A stretch of 64,000 nucleotides of DNA from Gymnogyps californianus (taxonomy: Eukaryota; Chordata; Aves; Accipitriformes; Cathartidae). The notes under the pieces are model-generated. The model was not told the DNA's origin, did no database searches, and worked only from the letters and a program-made list of their open reading frames with translations. The stretch covers positions 8,668,368 through 8,732,367 of the forward strand of contig NC_059481.1 in NCBI RefSeq assembly GCF_018139145.2, read 5' to 3'. Below are positions 10,001 through 25,000 of this stretch, piece by piece; within the stretch, counting starts at the first letter, position 1, and the number at the start of each line of letters is the position of its first letter. The translations under genes and the position numbers were made by a program.

Positions 10001-13000
10001 CAGTCTACTTCAGATGCAGAAAGCAGTGTTAAAAATATTTCTAAGGAGAATCATCAGAAGTGCACTGAAAGATCTGTTTGAGGGAGAAAAGGGGTTCTGT
10101 GTCATGTTTGCGTGCAGGTAGGAACTGGGAGAAGACAGATTTCCTACCGTGTTCTGTGCTCATGCAAGTCTTGTCCTACAGCAACAGCAATGAAAGCTGA
10201 TAGCAGTGGATACTCTTTTTGCTCTCAGTGTTAAATGGTGTCAGGTCAGTATTTTTTCCAATTAAATTTCAATCCACCTTTCTTGAACAAGCCATTTCAG
10301 ATCAGACAACATGAAAGTCAAACCCCCTATTTTCCCCTTATTAAGACCATGGGAATGTGTCTCAACTGAGGTGCTGAAACATCATTAGCTAAACTCCTCT
10401 CCCTGCTCCATGCCAGCTCTCTTTCACTAGGCAGAGCCCAAGCAACAACTCCTGCTTTACCGAACAGTGCATTATCTAAGACAATTGTCTCCACAATTCA
10501 TTAAAGTAAATTAAAGATATAAAAAGTTTCTGATCTTAAGCCTGAACGCAGAATCAGAAATAAACCAAGCTAGTAAATGGATGGTCCACATCACAAATGG
10601 AATGCCAGAGTCTGCCATGCACTGCTTTTAGTAAAGTCTCTATTACTATACGTATAAAAAAGTGCACCCCTTAAAGCTATGTTAGATGAGGAAAGAAAGA
10701 TATTCAAACTGCCATTACAGCACTAGAAAAGTGTGTATCCTGCACATTCCTTCACATTTTTGGGCAATATGCCAACAGTGAAAAAAAAACAGATCTATGC
10801 CTATAGCTTTTTTATTACAAGCAAAGTATAAAAATACCTATGCATAATAAAAAATAGGTATTTTCTATAAAACTTCACATTAAGTGAGGTAGCTTTATTT
10901 TGTCAGGTTATTGATTGGCTGTGGGCTTCACGGATACAATTTTAAGGAAAAAAGTAAAAAGTATTTGTTAGTAAAAAATTTAGTAGACTTTTACTAAAGT
11001 GAATTCATTTTATAGAACAGCCAACCTGAAATCAAGGAAAGCTCAGAATACATTAATTTTTCCTGGCAGTCATTACGTTAGACTGATATGCAAGAAAGAC
11101 CATTTCTAAATATTTGGGTCAAATTTTCCATGCACTCTCACCAGTCACTTTTTAACTCTATATCTTAAAATCAATTTTGTGAAAGAACGTTAATAAACCC
11201 CTTCAAAACCACCAGTGTAAAACTTTTCAGCATGTCTGGAAACAATGATTAGTAGAAATATTCACATCCTGCTAAAAGAGAATGATAAAATACTCAAAGG
11301 TACAATAATCAAAACAACAGTAGTACTATCACCCTCCCAAAAATTTACTGCTAGGTATTATAAAACATTTCAACCAAAACATACAGAACTATGAAAAAAA
11401 TGAAGCAAAACAAATGCATAAATTAAACCAGAAAATGAAAAGTTATAAAGCCAACTCAACTTTAATTTAGTCTCCATGATCTTCAGTTATCACATCTCAT
11501 TGACACAATGATCAGTTATTACTTGGAAAAGCTAAAATGTAAGCTCCATACAATAAGTGTTTTCAGCTGAACAGTTACAGAATATATGAGTGCTATGATC
11601 ATCCATCTTTCTCAAAATCAGGTATTTCCTTTTTGTTTTTTCTTTTACTTTAAAGTGCATGTAAAAACTATCCATGTCATCTAAAGCTATTATTATTTCA
11701 GTTTTCAAATCACAAAAACACAAAGCTTATAGCATTTTCAGAAAATCATAGAACATATTTTGATCTTCATATTTAATTACAACTTTGTTTAATAGTATGA
11801 CTAAATTAAGTCACCTATATCTTCACTGGTTCAATAGCTTCAGTCCTGCCAATAAAGTCTGCTTCAGAAAAGATAAACTGTTCTTTTAGGACTTTCAAGT
11901 GGGTCTTCTCTATTAATATTCTGTTCTCCTACTATGCATACAAGGAAACAATTTTAACACCAGTAATCAGTACAACACAAAGACAACTGAAGCCAAGCAC
12001 AGCTATGTGATCAGGGGAGGGTTTTGCCCTGACTGATATCCATTCCTGTTGTTGAAGATAATATACCTCATCAGCTGCCTATTCTGGTTTTTACATCAAA
12101 CAAAATATTTGTGTTTCCAAATAAGTGACTGAATTATCTATTATCCAAAAGCAAGACCAAACTCTTACGTTTCATAGCCACTTACCTTAAGTTATATTCA
12201 CTCTGTGATACAAAGGCTCTAAGATGTGAAATACAGTCTGTGACAGTAACCAGTATTATGTACAAATAGATTTATGGTAAGTTAAAATTAAACTTACATT
12301 TGTTTATTCTTCACATTGGCTACAGAGACACAAATTCCCTAAGGATGTTTTTGAGTTACTTTAACTAGAATAGTCTGAAGGTAAAAATGAGCATGGACAC
12401 CTTAAAAATCTAACAGAGAATACAAAGAGGAAGACTTTGACAAACAGCTGCCTCCCATTCCCAAACTGAACTCCAGAAAGACATTTTGTAATTTGGCAGG
12501 AATGTTACTGCTTTTACCTGTTTTGGGTTTTTTTGTGAGAATCCTCTAAAGACTGGCAGACTGAACCATACGCAACAGTACTCCCTGCCTCATTTTAACA
12601 TGTTTACATAGTACCAGTCAGAACCCATTAAATCAATCTACTTTGTCCCTCTGAAGAATTACGCCAGAATTTTAAAATACGCCTTCTCTTCTACAGTATG
12701 GAGAAGAGACAATGTGGTACTATATCATCACATGCACAAAGTCTTAGTCTAGCAGTAAAACGGAACGGAATAATTAGACCATGCAGATTACAGATATGAT
12801 AAGACTGAGTTGGGTAACATATAAAACCTTTTGGTGGATCTTTAGAACATTATGAACTCAAAGACACAGCCACACAGACCAAATACATTCTAGGAGAAAT
12901 AAGTTCAGCAGTGGCTAAAATGAGAGGCTGTTTCAACGCCAGGAAAAAAGTCCTGCAGTCCCTGCTCCCCAGATGCAGCAGAGCTACCCTTTGAGGTCGC

Positions 13001-16000
13001 TGCAGAAGGAAAGCAGGGCCAGAATGTAGCAGGGCACCCGTATTACTTCATACAGGCATGCTGCACCCTCAGACACATGGCCAACTAGTTGTCTCAGCAG
13101 CTACTGCAGTCCAAGGGCTGAAACAACTTCCAAAGTTATGACACACCTTTAAACCTACCCACAGGCCTGACATAGATGACACATCCCACCAGAGCAGTTT
13201 ACTACAAAAAAGTTTATTTACTGAATAAGGACTTGAGTACACATCATCTTATGCCATTAGCACCAGGAATGAGCAAACCTGATTTGATTAACCCTTGAGG
13301 GGATACGTCACAGGAAACCAGGAAAAACAGGAATAACTTTAGGGGATTATATTAATATATTACTATATTAAATAAAATGCAGCCTTAATTCAATACATTT
13401 ATATAAGTCACATTGCATAAAGTAAAAGTGATGGTTTCCTTTGAGAGAGGAATGTACCAAGAACACTGGATCATAATGCTGATATTGGGTAAAAGCACTT
13501 CAAAAACAAAATTCATGCCTTGCTACTTAATGTCATTTTGATTTTTCCATAAAAATGTTAGTTATGACAAACTAAAATAAGATGATAACACTTAACAGCA
13601 CCATAAACCTGTATTGCACAAACCCAGATCTTCAGAGTGTCTTTGTTTCAAGGAGTTGCATAAAGCAAGAGAACAACTAGCAGGTGACAGAGCAATAGAT
13701 TTTTACTATATAAATGACTATGATTTAATATAAGGTAAGGAGAAGGAGAGGAGAAGCAAGATAGGTCAAACACAATACTGAACTGAGGACCCAAGTGGTG
13801 GCCAGAATAGTCTAGGGTCAGAAGCAAATCAGTGCAAGCCAAAGACTCTCAACTTCCATGGACTGACTCTTGGATCTGAATCACTTCTGGACTGAGTCCA
13901 GGACAAAATTATCACCAAGATGTTCCTACACTTTCTTTGCCCAAGGCCTATAATCCACCTCATCCTTGCTGTGTCTGCAAACTTTAGCATTTCAGCTCAC
14001 TGCCAACTCAGCAACTTGCTCCCAAATCTGGCTTTTGCACAACTACCCTCTCAGATTTCTCCATCATTTTCTACAAGCACTATTCAGGTATATCCTTCAG
14101 CCTCTCCTCTTCTGACCTTCTCTAGAAGTGCCCAGACAGACTTTCCCTAGCACTTACCTCCTGACCTGACTTGCATTGTTAGACTGACTAGCCGTTCTTT
14201 TCCCTCCGCATTTCTACCAGTATATCTACAACCTTCACGTCCACATTAAGCAGTCAAACAAAACTGGCAACCTACTTAGCAATATCATTTTACATTAATG
14301 ACCCACTCATTCCTTTCAAAACAGTTCCGCTAACAGTAACAGTGTGAATTTAGCAACCCTGGGCCACACCATCACCCTTTTTCCTAACACTTCATTCTCT
14401 CTTATCTCCCCCACCCCACTGTATTCATTGCTCCTGCATTCCATTCTCCTGTTGGGAGACATCTGACTATTCCAAAACTGGGGAGGGAAGAGCTACAAGG
14501 CCCAAGCTAGACTTTGCAATTTATCTGGTCTGCCAGCAACTGAGGGGCATTGTGTGCTCTTAGCCCATCCCAGGGGCTGTGCAGCATTCCCCCCAGTGCT
14601 GTAACAACTAGGAGAGATTAACTCCCTGGCTCAGTCACTCAGTACACACATGCTGCTCACGAGCTCTGTGCCTGGTGACAGGCCAACGTGGCAGGGTGCA
14701 CGCGAGCTCAGCCCTTTGGCCACCCCACTTCAATCCCTGGCATTTGGCTGTCGGGCACAGGAAGGGCACTTGATCTCTCTCCGTCATGGCAGGATCCATG
14801 AAGTTCCCTGCAGATTGTGTTGGGTGTGCAGCTTGCATTTCACATACCCACTGCAATTTCTAATGATCTGAATCAGCACATAAGGCCCCACATGCAATGT
14901 GAATCATCCTGAACTTATCCACTGGCTCAGGATTAATATGGCCACATCACTTCTTTTCAAGCTCTCTCCTCCTTGATTCAGTCCTATTGTTGTTACCACC
15001 TCTATGCTTTTGTCTCCTTCAGAAACCTTGAGGTCATTTCTCTCAAACTCCCTAAACCTCCAGATTGTCACCTTATCTTGTAGCAACTCCCAGAAAATTC
15101 AATCCTTCTTGTCCATTCCATCAATGAAGATCTGTTTCTTTCTCACTACTGCACCTTATAGAGTCTCCAATACATCTCCTCAAATACCAAACAAAATTGT
15201 CATGCTACTTGAATGAACTGTGTAAATACTTTCTAGGAAGAGCTGCACTTCTGAATTTCTCTTGCTCCACCAAGCAACTAAACTTTGCTTCAATAAGATG
15301 GAAAGCTAGATGTACGAGTCAACAGCATTAAACTGATCTCATGGATACAACACCTAAGAAGAACAGTCAAGAGGAGAATTGCAAGACCTAAAAGAGAGAG
15401 TCTCTAAAGAAATGCTGGAGATGCGAGTAGTGATATTAGACGGGAAGTCAACAGAATTACAAAGCAATTAAAGCAGAAGGAAAAAGCATCTTAAGAGAAA
15501 ATTAAAGTTGTGTCCAATTGTAGAAGTAAAGTCTGAAATAGCAAACTTTATTCTGTGTACTCAGACGCAGTTCTGGAGGCTTGAAATATACAGTGATCTA
15601 TTGGATTGGAACAGATCCAGCTGTTAGGTAAATTCAGTCAACATTTACCACTTGATATTATCATCCATTAGTTTAAAATATTTATCAGAACATGACAATG
15701 TTAATATATAAGTATTATACATTATTCAAGTATCATGTATTTTCCTTATTCATCTACCATTAATGGACTGGGCATCTGTAACACTGATATAGCGACATGA
15801 ACAAACTGGTCATAAATATGACTAAACACAGGACAAACACATACTATATGATACAAAACAGGACAGACAAGACATTGCAACATCAGCTTGAACTCTCAGA
15901 GGTAATTGCTATACAAGGAGAACAAGATTTTACTCAGTCCAGTATTTCACTGGACCTTAAGTGGTATTTATCAGAGGCTAGACAAGAGCGTTGAAATTTT

Positions 16001-19000
16001 TTCAGGGAACATAATACAGCAAATAGGAATGAGCACCTTGCCTTTTAATCCTCCTTAAATCACTTGAGCGATCCCTCAATACTTTTGGTATTTTAAAACT
16101 CATTTTGTATTTAAAGAAAAAGTAACAACTGATTGATTTAAGTTAATGCACCAACTTAGAGATCTTCCTAAACTAACAAGCTGTATGAACACATTACACC
16201 AGTCTTTGATGTACATCTATTGCTAAAGTAGACCCACAGGGCCTGGATGTCCTAATGAGTTATAAACATTAGCACATTGTCTAACAGTTCAACCCACCTT
16301 ATTAAGAGCTACCTTAGTAATGTGCAAGTTTTCTAATTAATGACTTGGCCAGGCAATTCCCAGCTGAAAGAGTTGATGCTATGCATGTATAAACACTCTC
16401 ACCAACCACCAGCAGTGATTCTACTTGTGCCAATACATAAGCAATGTACTGCATTGCTCAAGTCCACTGAGGCATGCCACGCACTTGAATTGGGGGGGTG
16501 GCGAGTTATTTATGTTCTGCCATTTATCTTCTTCCTTCAGTCTCCCAAGGTGGGCTTCTCTTTCTACATTTGTTGTTGTGTGTTTTGTTGTTGTTTTGGT
16601 TTGGTTTTGCTGTAGGTACTATGCAATGCAAATTTTGATTAATAAAAATTTGGCATCTGTCTGTGGCTGGTAATTCCATCTTCTCATCCTCTATGCTTCT
16701 GTGTGGCTTCTTTTACTTGACCTAAAATTGAAACTACTTCCATATTAAAACTGGGATATTTTGCTATGTATCTGGAGTTGGAGTATCTTGATACAGAAGT
16801 TTTCAGCTGGTTATTAAGTCTTTGGTGGCAAAATTTCTTCTTTATACCCCATTTGTGCAATACAAAGTATCTTCTGTATTTGGGATATCATTTGGCCATT
16901 AGCAGTTTGTCCTTTCATGCAAGTATCTTCAACAACAGAACAGGATACAGCTTCTCCCTGGAGTTTGGTCACCATTTATTATCCAACGAATCTGAGACTA
17001 AAGCTGGAGAACAGCTCATGGGCCATGACCTAGAGACAGTTCAATTCAGTAGTTAGGGGAATTTCATGTGAAATCTGAGTTCTGCAGATAATTTCTTGGC
17101 ATGGAATCAAATATCCTTTTCTCTTCTCAGTTCCCTTCAGAACAGCTCCCTACATCTGCATCAACCCACCTGCCTTGCTTACAAAATGTAAATGCTTATT
17201 TCCTTCACTCTCCTGCTTCTCAACAATGAAACAATATTACATATAAAATAAGCTTATCGTGCCATGAAACTGCAATCCATTTCAATGCCAATTGCACAAA
17301 TCTCAAAACTAAAGCTCTCTTAAATCTCTGCAGGTTTGAAATTGAGATCAAGCCAGGAAATACTTTTGTTGCTGATTTAAAAATCAATGTTTTGTATTTC
17401 ATTTGAAGACTTTTAGCTTTATCTTACACTAAACTCTCCCATCTCCTACACTAGCACAGACAGGATAAACTGACTGACCATACGAAATAGATAACTTAAA
17501 AAGACAAGCTTTCACCCCTCTCAGAACAACAGTAATTTCAACCCTGAAAGAAACAATGTGGTAGCAGCTTCCCATGCCCTCTCATAGCGCCTGTGTGCCT
17601 GCATCTGCCTGCCCATTCCGTCTCTGCATTGGAAACTCCTTAGTGGAAGGGCCTGAATTTTGCATGCTTCCACCTTTCATGGTATGAGTCTCCCTGCAAG
17701 TTGTTCTTCTGATCAAACTGGCTTTTTTCCTGGATTGTCTTTGAAAGTCTCTCTCTGCCCTGCCATACTTTAAGATGGCTACAAAGGCAAGGGCCCAAAA
17801 AAAAAAAAAAAAAGGCTAATCGAGTCTACCATTATTAATGTTCACTGATTTCACCACTGAGATCTGGGTGACCCATTCTGGCCATCTGCCCATTCTGGCA
17901 TCTATCTCTTCTCACTCTTTTTTTGAAACCCTGCTGTGTACAGATAGTATGAGAAAAGGGCTGGGTTTCTACACACCTGCTAAATGCAGGTCCTGCACTT
18001 TCAACTGCCAGCACTTCATGGAAAATGTACTGCACTAAGCTGGGAACAAATAGATTTATATAACAAACAAGTTCAACACAGGGATAAATCTGTCAGCCTT
18101 AAATCATCTGCAATCTCTCTCTAACGAGAACATGAAGCTTTAAGACTATGCAGGATAACTTTCTGCTCAGCTGGTGCTCTAATGGGCTGCAATCTTGGCT
18201 CTCACAGCAGAGAATCCCTACGAGGCTGAAAAATGGGTGTGCGTGGGATCTAACACACTGAGATGTTGAAGGTCACTGACTCCAGCAAACTTCCATTTTA
18301 TTTCTTCCATTTATTTTCTTCTGAATGTTATTTTCCATGCTCCTATTTAATTTATGACTGGTCTGACTAGGTCAAGTTGAAAAAGGTTCTATTATGCCTG
18401 AGATGGAAGGATTTATTTTCAGAGAAAAAAATTAGAAGCAAATGATTTCTTCACTAAGGAGTATAAGCACACTGAACTGTTATTGTCCTTCTCTGCCTGG
18501 GCTCAATTCCACAGGTCATGTATCTACTGCATTCAGTACCAACAAGATGGGTCCTGTGAAAAGGAAGGCTTTAATACTCTTTTCCTCCATGGCCTCCTGC
18601 ATTTGGTGCTTCTCTGCCAGCATCCCCTTTCATGCATGCCTAGATTAGGACTGACCGCAGTCTCCTAACACATCTTTAAATGCCATCAAAACAGCACTGG
18701 AGGTGTTAGAGCTGCCTACTGCATCACAAAACTCCACTATAAAGCTTCTCTTTCACCTCCTCCTGACTGCTTGCTGTTCTTTTACAGAATGCCCTGCATC
18801 TGTCACTTGCAAATGATCCATCACCTTTCCCTAAAAAGGCCTGAAGAGCAATCTGTTTTGTGATTTTTCAGCAGCAGATTCATCTCAGTACTTGTTCAAT
18901 TTTGACAGTTCTCCATATGAGTTTGAAGCAGCGTATCATGTTTGTTCAGCACCCCTTTGAAATGATGTTCATTTCTGTAGCTGCACTTCATCTAAACTGG

Positions 19001-22000
19001 AGATGATAACAGCATAAACGCGTTGTGGTTTACACTGAAAGAAAAAAGCCCTCATTTATATTTCAGATCTGTGTCCGAATATACCAAGATTAATACTAAA
19101 TAAAGCTCATCCTGTAGTCAACCAAGCATAGGCTTAGCCATCATTCTCACCTAGTTCATACAGTAGCTTTGTTTCAGCTTCTAACAAAAGCGCTGCTGAT
19201 AATTTTGACTATTTACTTTCTTTCCACTTCTCTTTTGAGTGTCCCAGGTTAGCCTGTTCTCAATCTGTTCTCATGCAACACAGAAGGTAAGCGTTTCAGA
19301 AAGCAGGCTTTCTAGCTGCTTTGATCGTTCTTTCTCAATTATATTATTTAAATCCAAGTTATTGATCATTATAATACTCTCATAAACCCTAAGATGGAAT
19401 GTTATTTTACAGATACCAGCCATGAAAGTATTGCAATAACAAGTAACATGGCAGGTTTTCATGACACTTTTCTAGATATTCCTAGCCATTACATTCTGCA
19501 TTCGGTTAAATTTAATGTAGAGAGGGTGTGCATTCAAATATACCCTGATGAACGTGTTTTCTGGGACTTAAATAGTAGCACAATTACAAAATCTTCCCTA
19601 TTTACTCTAGAAAGTATCTTTAATGTTGCTGCTCACTAGTTCTTAACTCCAGAACAGACTCTTCAGATAGCATTCCTTTTCAACAGCCTACCTTTTAAGA
19701 AGTACTTTTGTTGCTGATTCTCAGCTTCTATGGCATAGTTAGTAAGTGTTGCTTAAAGTGAGCCTAAAAATACTTTTCTAATATTTACGTAGAGAAGAGC
19801 ACAAAATCATGAAAAATACCACATGTGTGGATAGCTCAGGGCATACACACCTGCAATGCTTTTTATCTTTCCCCATGGTGGACAGCTACTCTTCTCTGTA
19901 CTATTAAAGCTGCTATTTTTAGGCCTTTAATTAAAAGAGTCCAGTTTAAAATAGTGCATGCCAACTATATCGTAGATATTTCCTCAAACACAGTACAAAC
20001 ACAAATCACGGATAGCACAAAATTAAAAATCATTAAGTGCCTAATGTATTTGGTACCATCTGACCTGATCAAACCTCTGTTACAGGAGTCTTTAGTTAGC
20101 TCACTAGTGAAAATACAGACGTAGCTACAGGTGTTCATGCAGTTCTCAAGGAAACTGAATTAAAAGAAAAACTAAAACACACAAGGACTAACGGAGAGAG
20201 CAAAAATATATTCCCTATGGCTACACGGCAGTCAAGGATTTGTACAGAGATTTAATTGATTTTGAAAAGCAGGTAGTCAGACATCAATTAAAAGTGGACA
20301 TATTTGACAGCTAAGTAGTGAGTTGGTCACCTAACATTCTACTTGTTAAATAGGATAACCAGAAGATCTAGAAGGGATTTCTGTGTATATGAAGGCACCA
20401 GCAGAGATACATTACAAGGAATCAGCAAGCTAAACTCACCCATTAAATCTAATATTTATGAAATAATAATTGGCCCAAGCTTTATACATGTTTTTGCAAA
20501 AACACCCCATGGAACTGAAAGTATTTGTTATACCAATGCAGCCCATTAGCGGTCAAGTTACATCGAGCAGTTTAAAACACTTTTAGTAATAAAGGGCAAA
20601 TTTTAGGCCATCATCCTCTCATATATTACTAGAATCATCTGGGTTGCCACATGTATCACAAAGTGACAAGTCATATAGAACTTTAGCTTAGAACAAAAAA
20701 AGCTCATCATATGATGGTTGGCTTACAGAGATACAAAACAGATTAAATCATTGTTCCCATTAATTAGATGGATTGGATTATGAGATTGGAGAAGTTTTCC
20801 TTAATAGAATACCATGGTATAAAGATCGTTAGCTCAGTTTTAGACCACCTGCTATGATGCTTGAAAATAGTGAAAATGGCAAGCTGAACTAGAAACAAAA
20901 CCTCAAAACTTTATACCAGTCTTCTATACTGATGATATGACAGAAGAACTTTAACGCAAAGAGGCAGATACTTTTGCATCCCTCTGTGTAAAAGACACTT
21001 AGCATCACACATCTGATCATTCAGCAGGACTACATCAGAATCTTACAAAACAAAACAGATATAGGTAAATACATATACAAATATATGTTATATATATATT
21101 AAAAAAATACCATCTTGATAAAAATGGAAAACCTCCACGTTTAATCAGAAATCCTATGATAGCACATTGTGAATGCAGAAAGAATGCCTTAGGTTAGAAT
21201 GGTTTCCAAACATTTGATTTTGTGAATGTGTGATGTCCAAATACAAATAAAAGATATTTCATGAATGCCTATCGTCTGTGCAATAGCAAGGCTCAGTGTA
21301 ATAGTGCTGTCAGTCTGCTTTGTAAAGGTCCAATTTAAACTTAATTTACCTATTTCCCATGTCATTCTTTCATCCACTTGGAGAACAGAAATGTTTGCAA
21401 TCACAGCCTTCTGACTGCTAAACAGTTTCTTGGCACCTAGGTAGCCTGTAACTTAAAGCAGCTTTCCAGCAGAAAGCCACTTAAAATTTTACAGGAAATG
21501 ATATCAGCTAAGATGATGTCCCAAGACCAGGGTAAAAAAGATCAGTGGTGAAAAACTGTGTTTGCCCGCCTATTTCCATGAGGAACCACATTAAAAAAAA
21601 AAAAAAAAAAAGGGCCGTTTTTACCTTCCACTCTGTACAGGAAGGAGACCCTTAATGACTAGTCTGCATTGTTTCTGCAGTTACCCTCTGAATGCTTCAA
21701 ATTAAGTTGCAAGTTGTATGTTGTATTTCCTGGACTACGATGAAGAGTTCCAGAATTAGTGTCAGCCTAAAGATCACAGTATATAACCCACAGCCACTGG
21801 ATTAAACTGCTTTCACCTCGTCTTTCTGCTTCACTAGCTCCAGATGCTTAACTCATTCTCCATTGTGTTTGTAAGCAAGGTGGCATAAGGAAATTGCACA
21901 CAGAACAGAGCTCTCTTTGGATTATGTACTAAAAGAATTGATGTTCCCAAAAGACTCAGAATTGTTTTACTAGATCTCACCTCCTCAACCATGTGCTTGA

Positions 22001-25000
22001 CTTTCTTCTGTTGGCAGTGGACCATATCATCTAGATGTTTGATTCGCTCTCTTAGGCTAGCTGCTACCTCCTCCAAATGCTGTGACCTAGCAGAACATGG
22101 AAGAATTAAGCATGTAAGTGGGGAGCTATGCAGTGTAAGCAAAACAAGAACCACCCCCCTAATCCCACCATAAATCAGGTCAAGAGGTAGGCGAGTCAAA
22201 TTCCACTGACAGATGACAATTTGTCCAAAGTACATTTTAATGGTGGTCTTTTAGACAAAGTGGCTGTCTCCACCCACTCACCTTTGTCTTGCGTACTGGT
22301 GTGCTTACTCAGAGCCTGAAGTGTTGACAATTAAACAATGTGACAAAGCTTATCTCCTTAAGATGTCTGTTTTTCCTTGAAGTGAAAGGCATTTAGACAA
22401 CTAGGTCTTTATCACCAGAAAGACACATTAATCCTGACTTATTACCACCTGCAAACTTTTTGGAAATATCTACTAAATCAAAGCCAGGAAGCACATCTGC
22501 TGGCATCCTTTTAAAAGCTCTCCTACTACAGGGAAGCCTTGAATCAAGGATTTGGCATAGTTGCCAACAGTAGCAGAATGCTAACTGGAGCAGTATTAAC
22601 TCATCAGCAGTCAGCAGGAATTGTTGTGGATGTTTTAAGTTTGTATGTATGACTCTTTAAATAGATTCTGCATTTCTTCAAATCTGTTTAACACAGAAAT
22701 TGAACAGAACTCCTGCCACAAGTTGGTTTGACAGCTTGCCAGAAAAGTAGTTTTAGAATATGCAATTAAACAGGAGGGAAGCTTTTTAAGAAGTTTTTGG
22801 CATGTTGGCCATGGGAGCCTCCATTTTTATCTGAATGTACAATTCTTGAAATTCCTCAAAGAAAGCAATTGCTTGCTTACAAAATAAACTTCTGTACTCC
22901 TAGGTTCAGGACTGGACAGAATTTGAGAAGTGGAGGAGGGGAATCAAAAACAAAAAGGCTTTTTTCATCTTGGTCTGTGCACAGCAGAAGAAACTGTTGA
23001 AGCTGCAAATAGAACAACCATTCCAAGGCAAAGCAGCAGATGGCAAACTGTATGACATGAGTCCAATGAATGACTGAATTGTATGATGTTTCCCCCCAGA
23101 AAGAGTCTCTATTAACAGCGAAGTACTCTACAGAACTGTAACTGCAGGACTTTGACAAGGACTCAAAAAATCAAGGCATTGCTGCAGGTTTTTCAAACCT
23201 GCATACTAAGGTCTCACAAAACCGCAATTTACATTTTGATTGCAGTTGTAACACATATTTGGTCTCTCATTGAAAGAGTCAGAATTTTAAGCACTGATAG
23301 CAATGGAACAGAGGTCCTTCCTCAGGTGGAGCTCAAGTGTCTGGTCAGGTACAGACAGGTAAAGAGAACGTAAGAACAGACTTCAGCATCTGAACACAGA
23401 TTCATTGCTTGCATTGCACAGATTGCAACTGTGTGCTTGCTTGCATTGCACAAATTCCTGTCTGAACATTGCCTTTATCCTTTTTACTGCAGCATAACTT
23501 TTCATGCTGAGTGGACAGGGCAGGATTCACTGAAGCAAGAAGAGTATCTGTTATCCAGAGGTAAAAGAAGAAAGCAATTGTCTTTCATCTCCATATTCTA
23601 TGTTGTATGTGACATCTGTTCACTTTAAATTATTATTTTAACAGGCTGCTGTGAAAAGCCGTTACTACCCTGACACCAGATAAGCTGGTCACAGATCAAC
23701 ACAACTAGGCAGTGAGATGCTCTCGGCAGAGACCTCCTTTTATGTTTATGCTTCCTACAGAACAGCGGGATGCCAAAACCTTAAAACTGAATTTCTGTGT
23801 GCCACAGAAATATAAGTAGTAATCAAGTACAATTATTCAGTCCCTGTGTATAATTTGTCTTTACCCACTCAAGTAGCGTCATATAAACCTTTGAGTGGCG
23901 GATGCAATTTTCACTCCAATGGCAGTTAGACTCAGTGCTGGATAGATTTCTCTTGAAACTTTGCCTCTGGCTTTGCTCTGAAGCTTTCTTTTGCCTGGTC
24001 ATGGTGCTCTGTCAGTCTCAAAGAGGTAGCAATGGATGCACATGCCACCTGTGGGCAGAAACAGCACATCCAGGTGCCACCACACCACTAGATCTTTCTT
24101 TTAAGCCTTGTGCTTTCAAGAACAACCATTCAGAGAGGTCTCACTGCCAATAACTTCACCCTCACTTTCCCCAAATAACTTCATAGCTTATTTCTGCACT
24201 GTGATGCTACATAACAGATTTCTTCCACACCTTCATTTTGTTCATGTGCATATGTTAATGTGCACTGCATGTGTAGACCTGCCCCTCCAAGCCTCAAATA
24301 TATTCCCTGCTTTCCCTCTTTTATACAAAAAAGACACCTCTGGCAGTTAGATGCAAAACTCTTGCTCTCTTCAAGAGTTCATCTTTTCAAAGGGGATGTC
24401 CTACAGCTTAATACAGGATACAGAATGTCTTTTCTTTTAAAACTGTGTTGAGCAGTCTAGGAGGAGATAATGAAAGTATTCATAGTCAGGATCATACTGT
24501 GCTAAATTTTAGAACGCAGATTTAAGAAAAATGCAATCCACAAATACATCACAACTTGTTCCATCTAAAATGTACTCTGCATGTTTGCAAACAACTTTTC
24601 AAGAAAGATGCATGAAAGTGTTTTTTGTTGCAAAAATTAATCCTCTTGATACTTTATATGTAAATAAACTTACATTCAGATGGACAATCCCTACCAGACT
24701 GCAGTTTTAAAGTTAGAAAAAGTAAAATTCAGGTGTCTTCAAAAACAAACAAACAAACCAACCCCTAAAGTTTCCTAGCAATACTAGAAGTTCCACAGAC
24801 AAGACATATCTCACCTTTCACTGTCAGAGTTGTTTTCAGATTTTGCTCCAGATATTTGTATTTCATTTAGTTCGAGTTGTTTTTGCAGCTGGTGACGTTC
24901 CTAAGCAAGAAATGTTATCCTTCAGTTCTCCATGTGTCAAAACGTAAAGGTTTTGCAAAGCATGTTTCATTGCAATTCAAAAGATCATTTGTGAAATTAA

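Larger units (their letters stand above)
8851..21980 (-). other. MYZAP intron 10 (13.1 kb)
   Basis: The largest intron, about 13 kb of mostly AT-rich DNA. I saw no further MYZAP exon, nested gene or recognisable transposon. It holds a 10-bp-arm inverted repeat (10831-10864), a GC-richer block at about 14440-14870, A runs (about 17798-17814) and a MEF2-like site (19913-19922). The ORFs at 13648-15216 and 16340-17056 show no domain, splice pattern or similarity I recognise. Confidence 0.7.
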
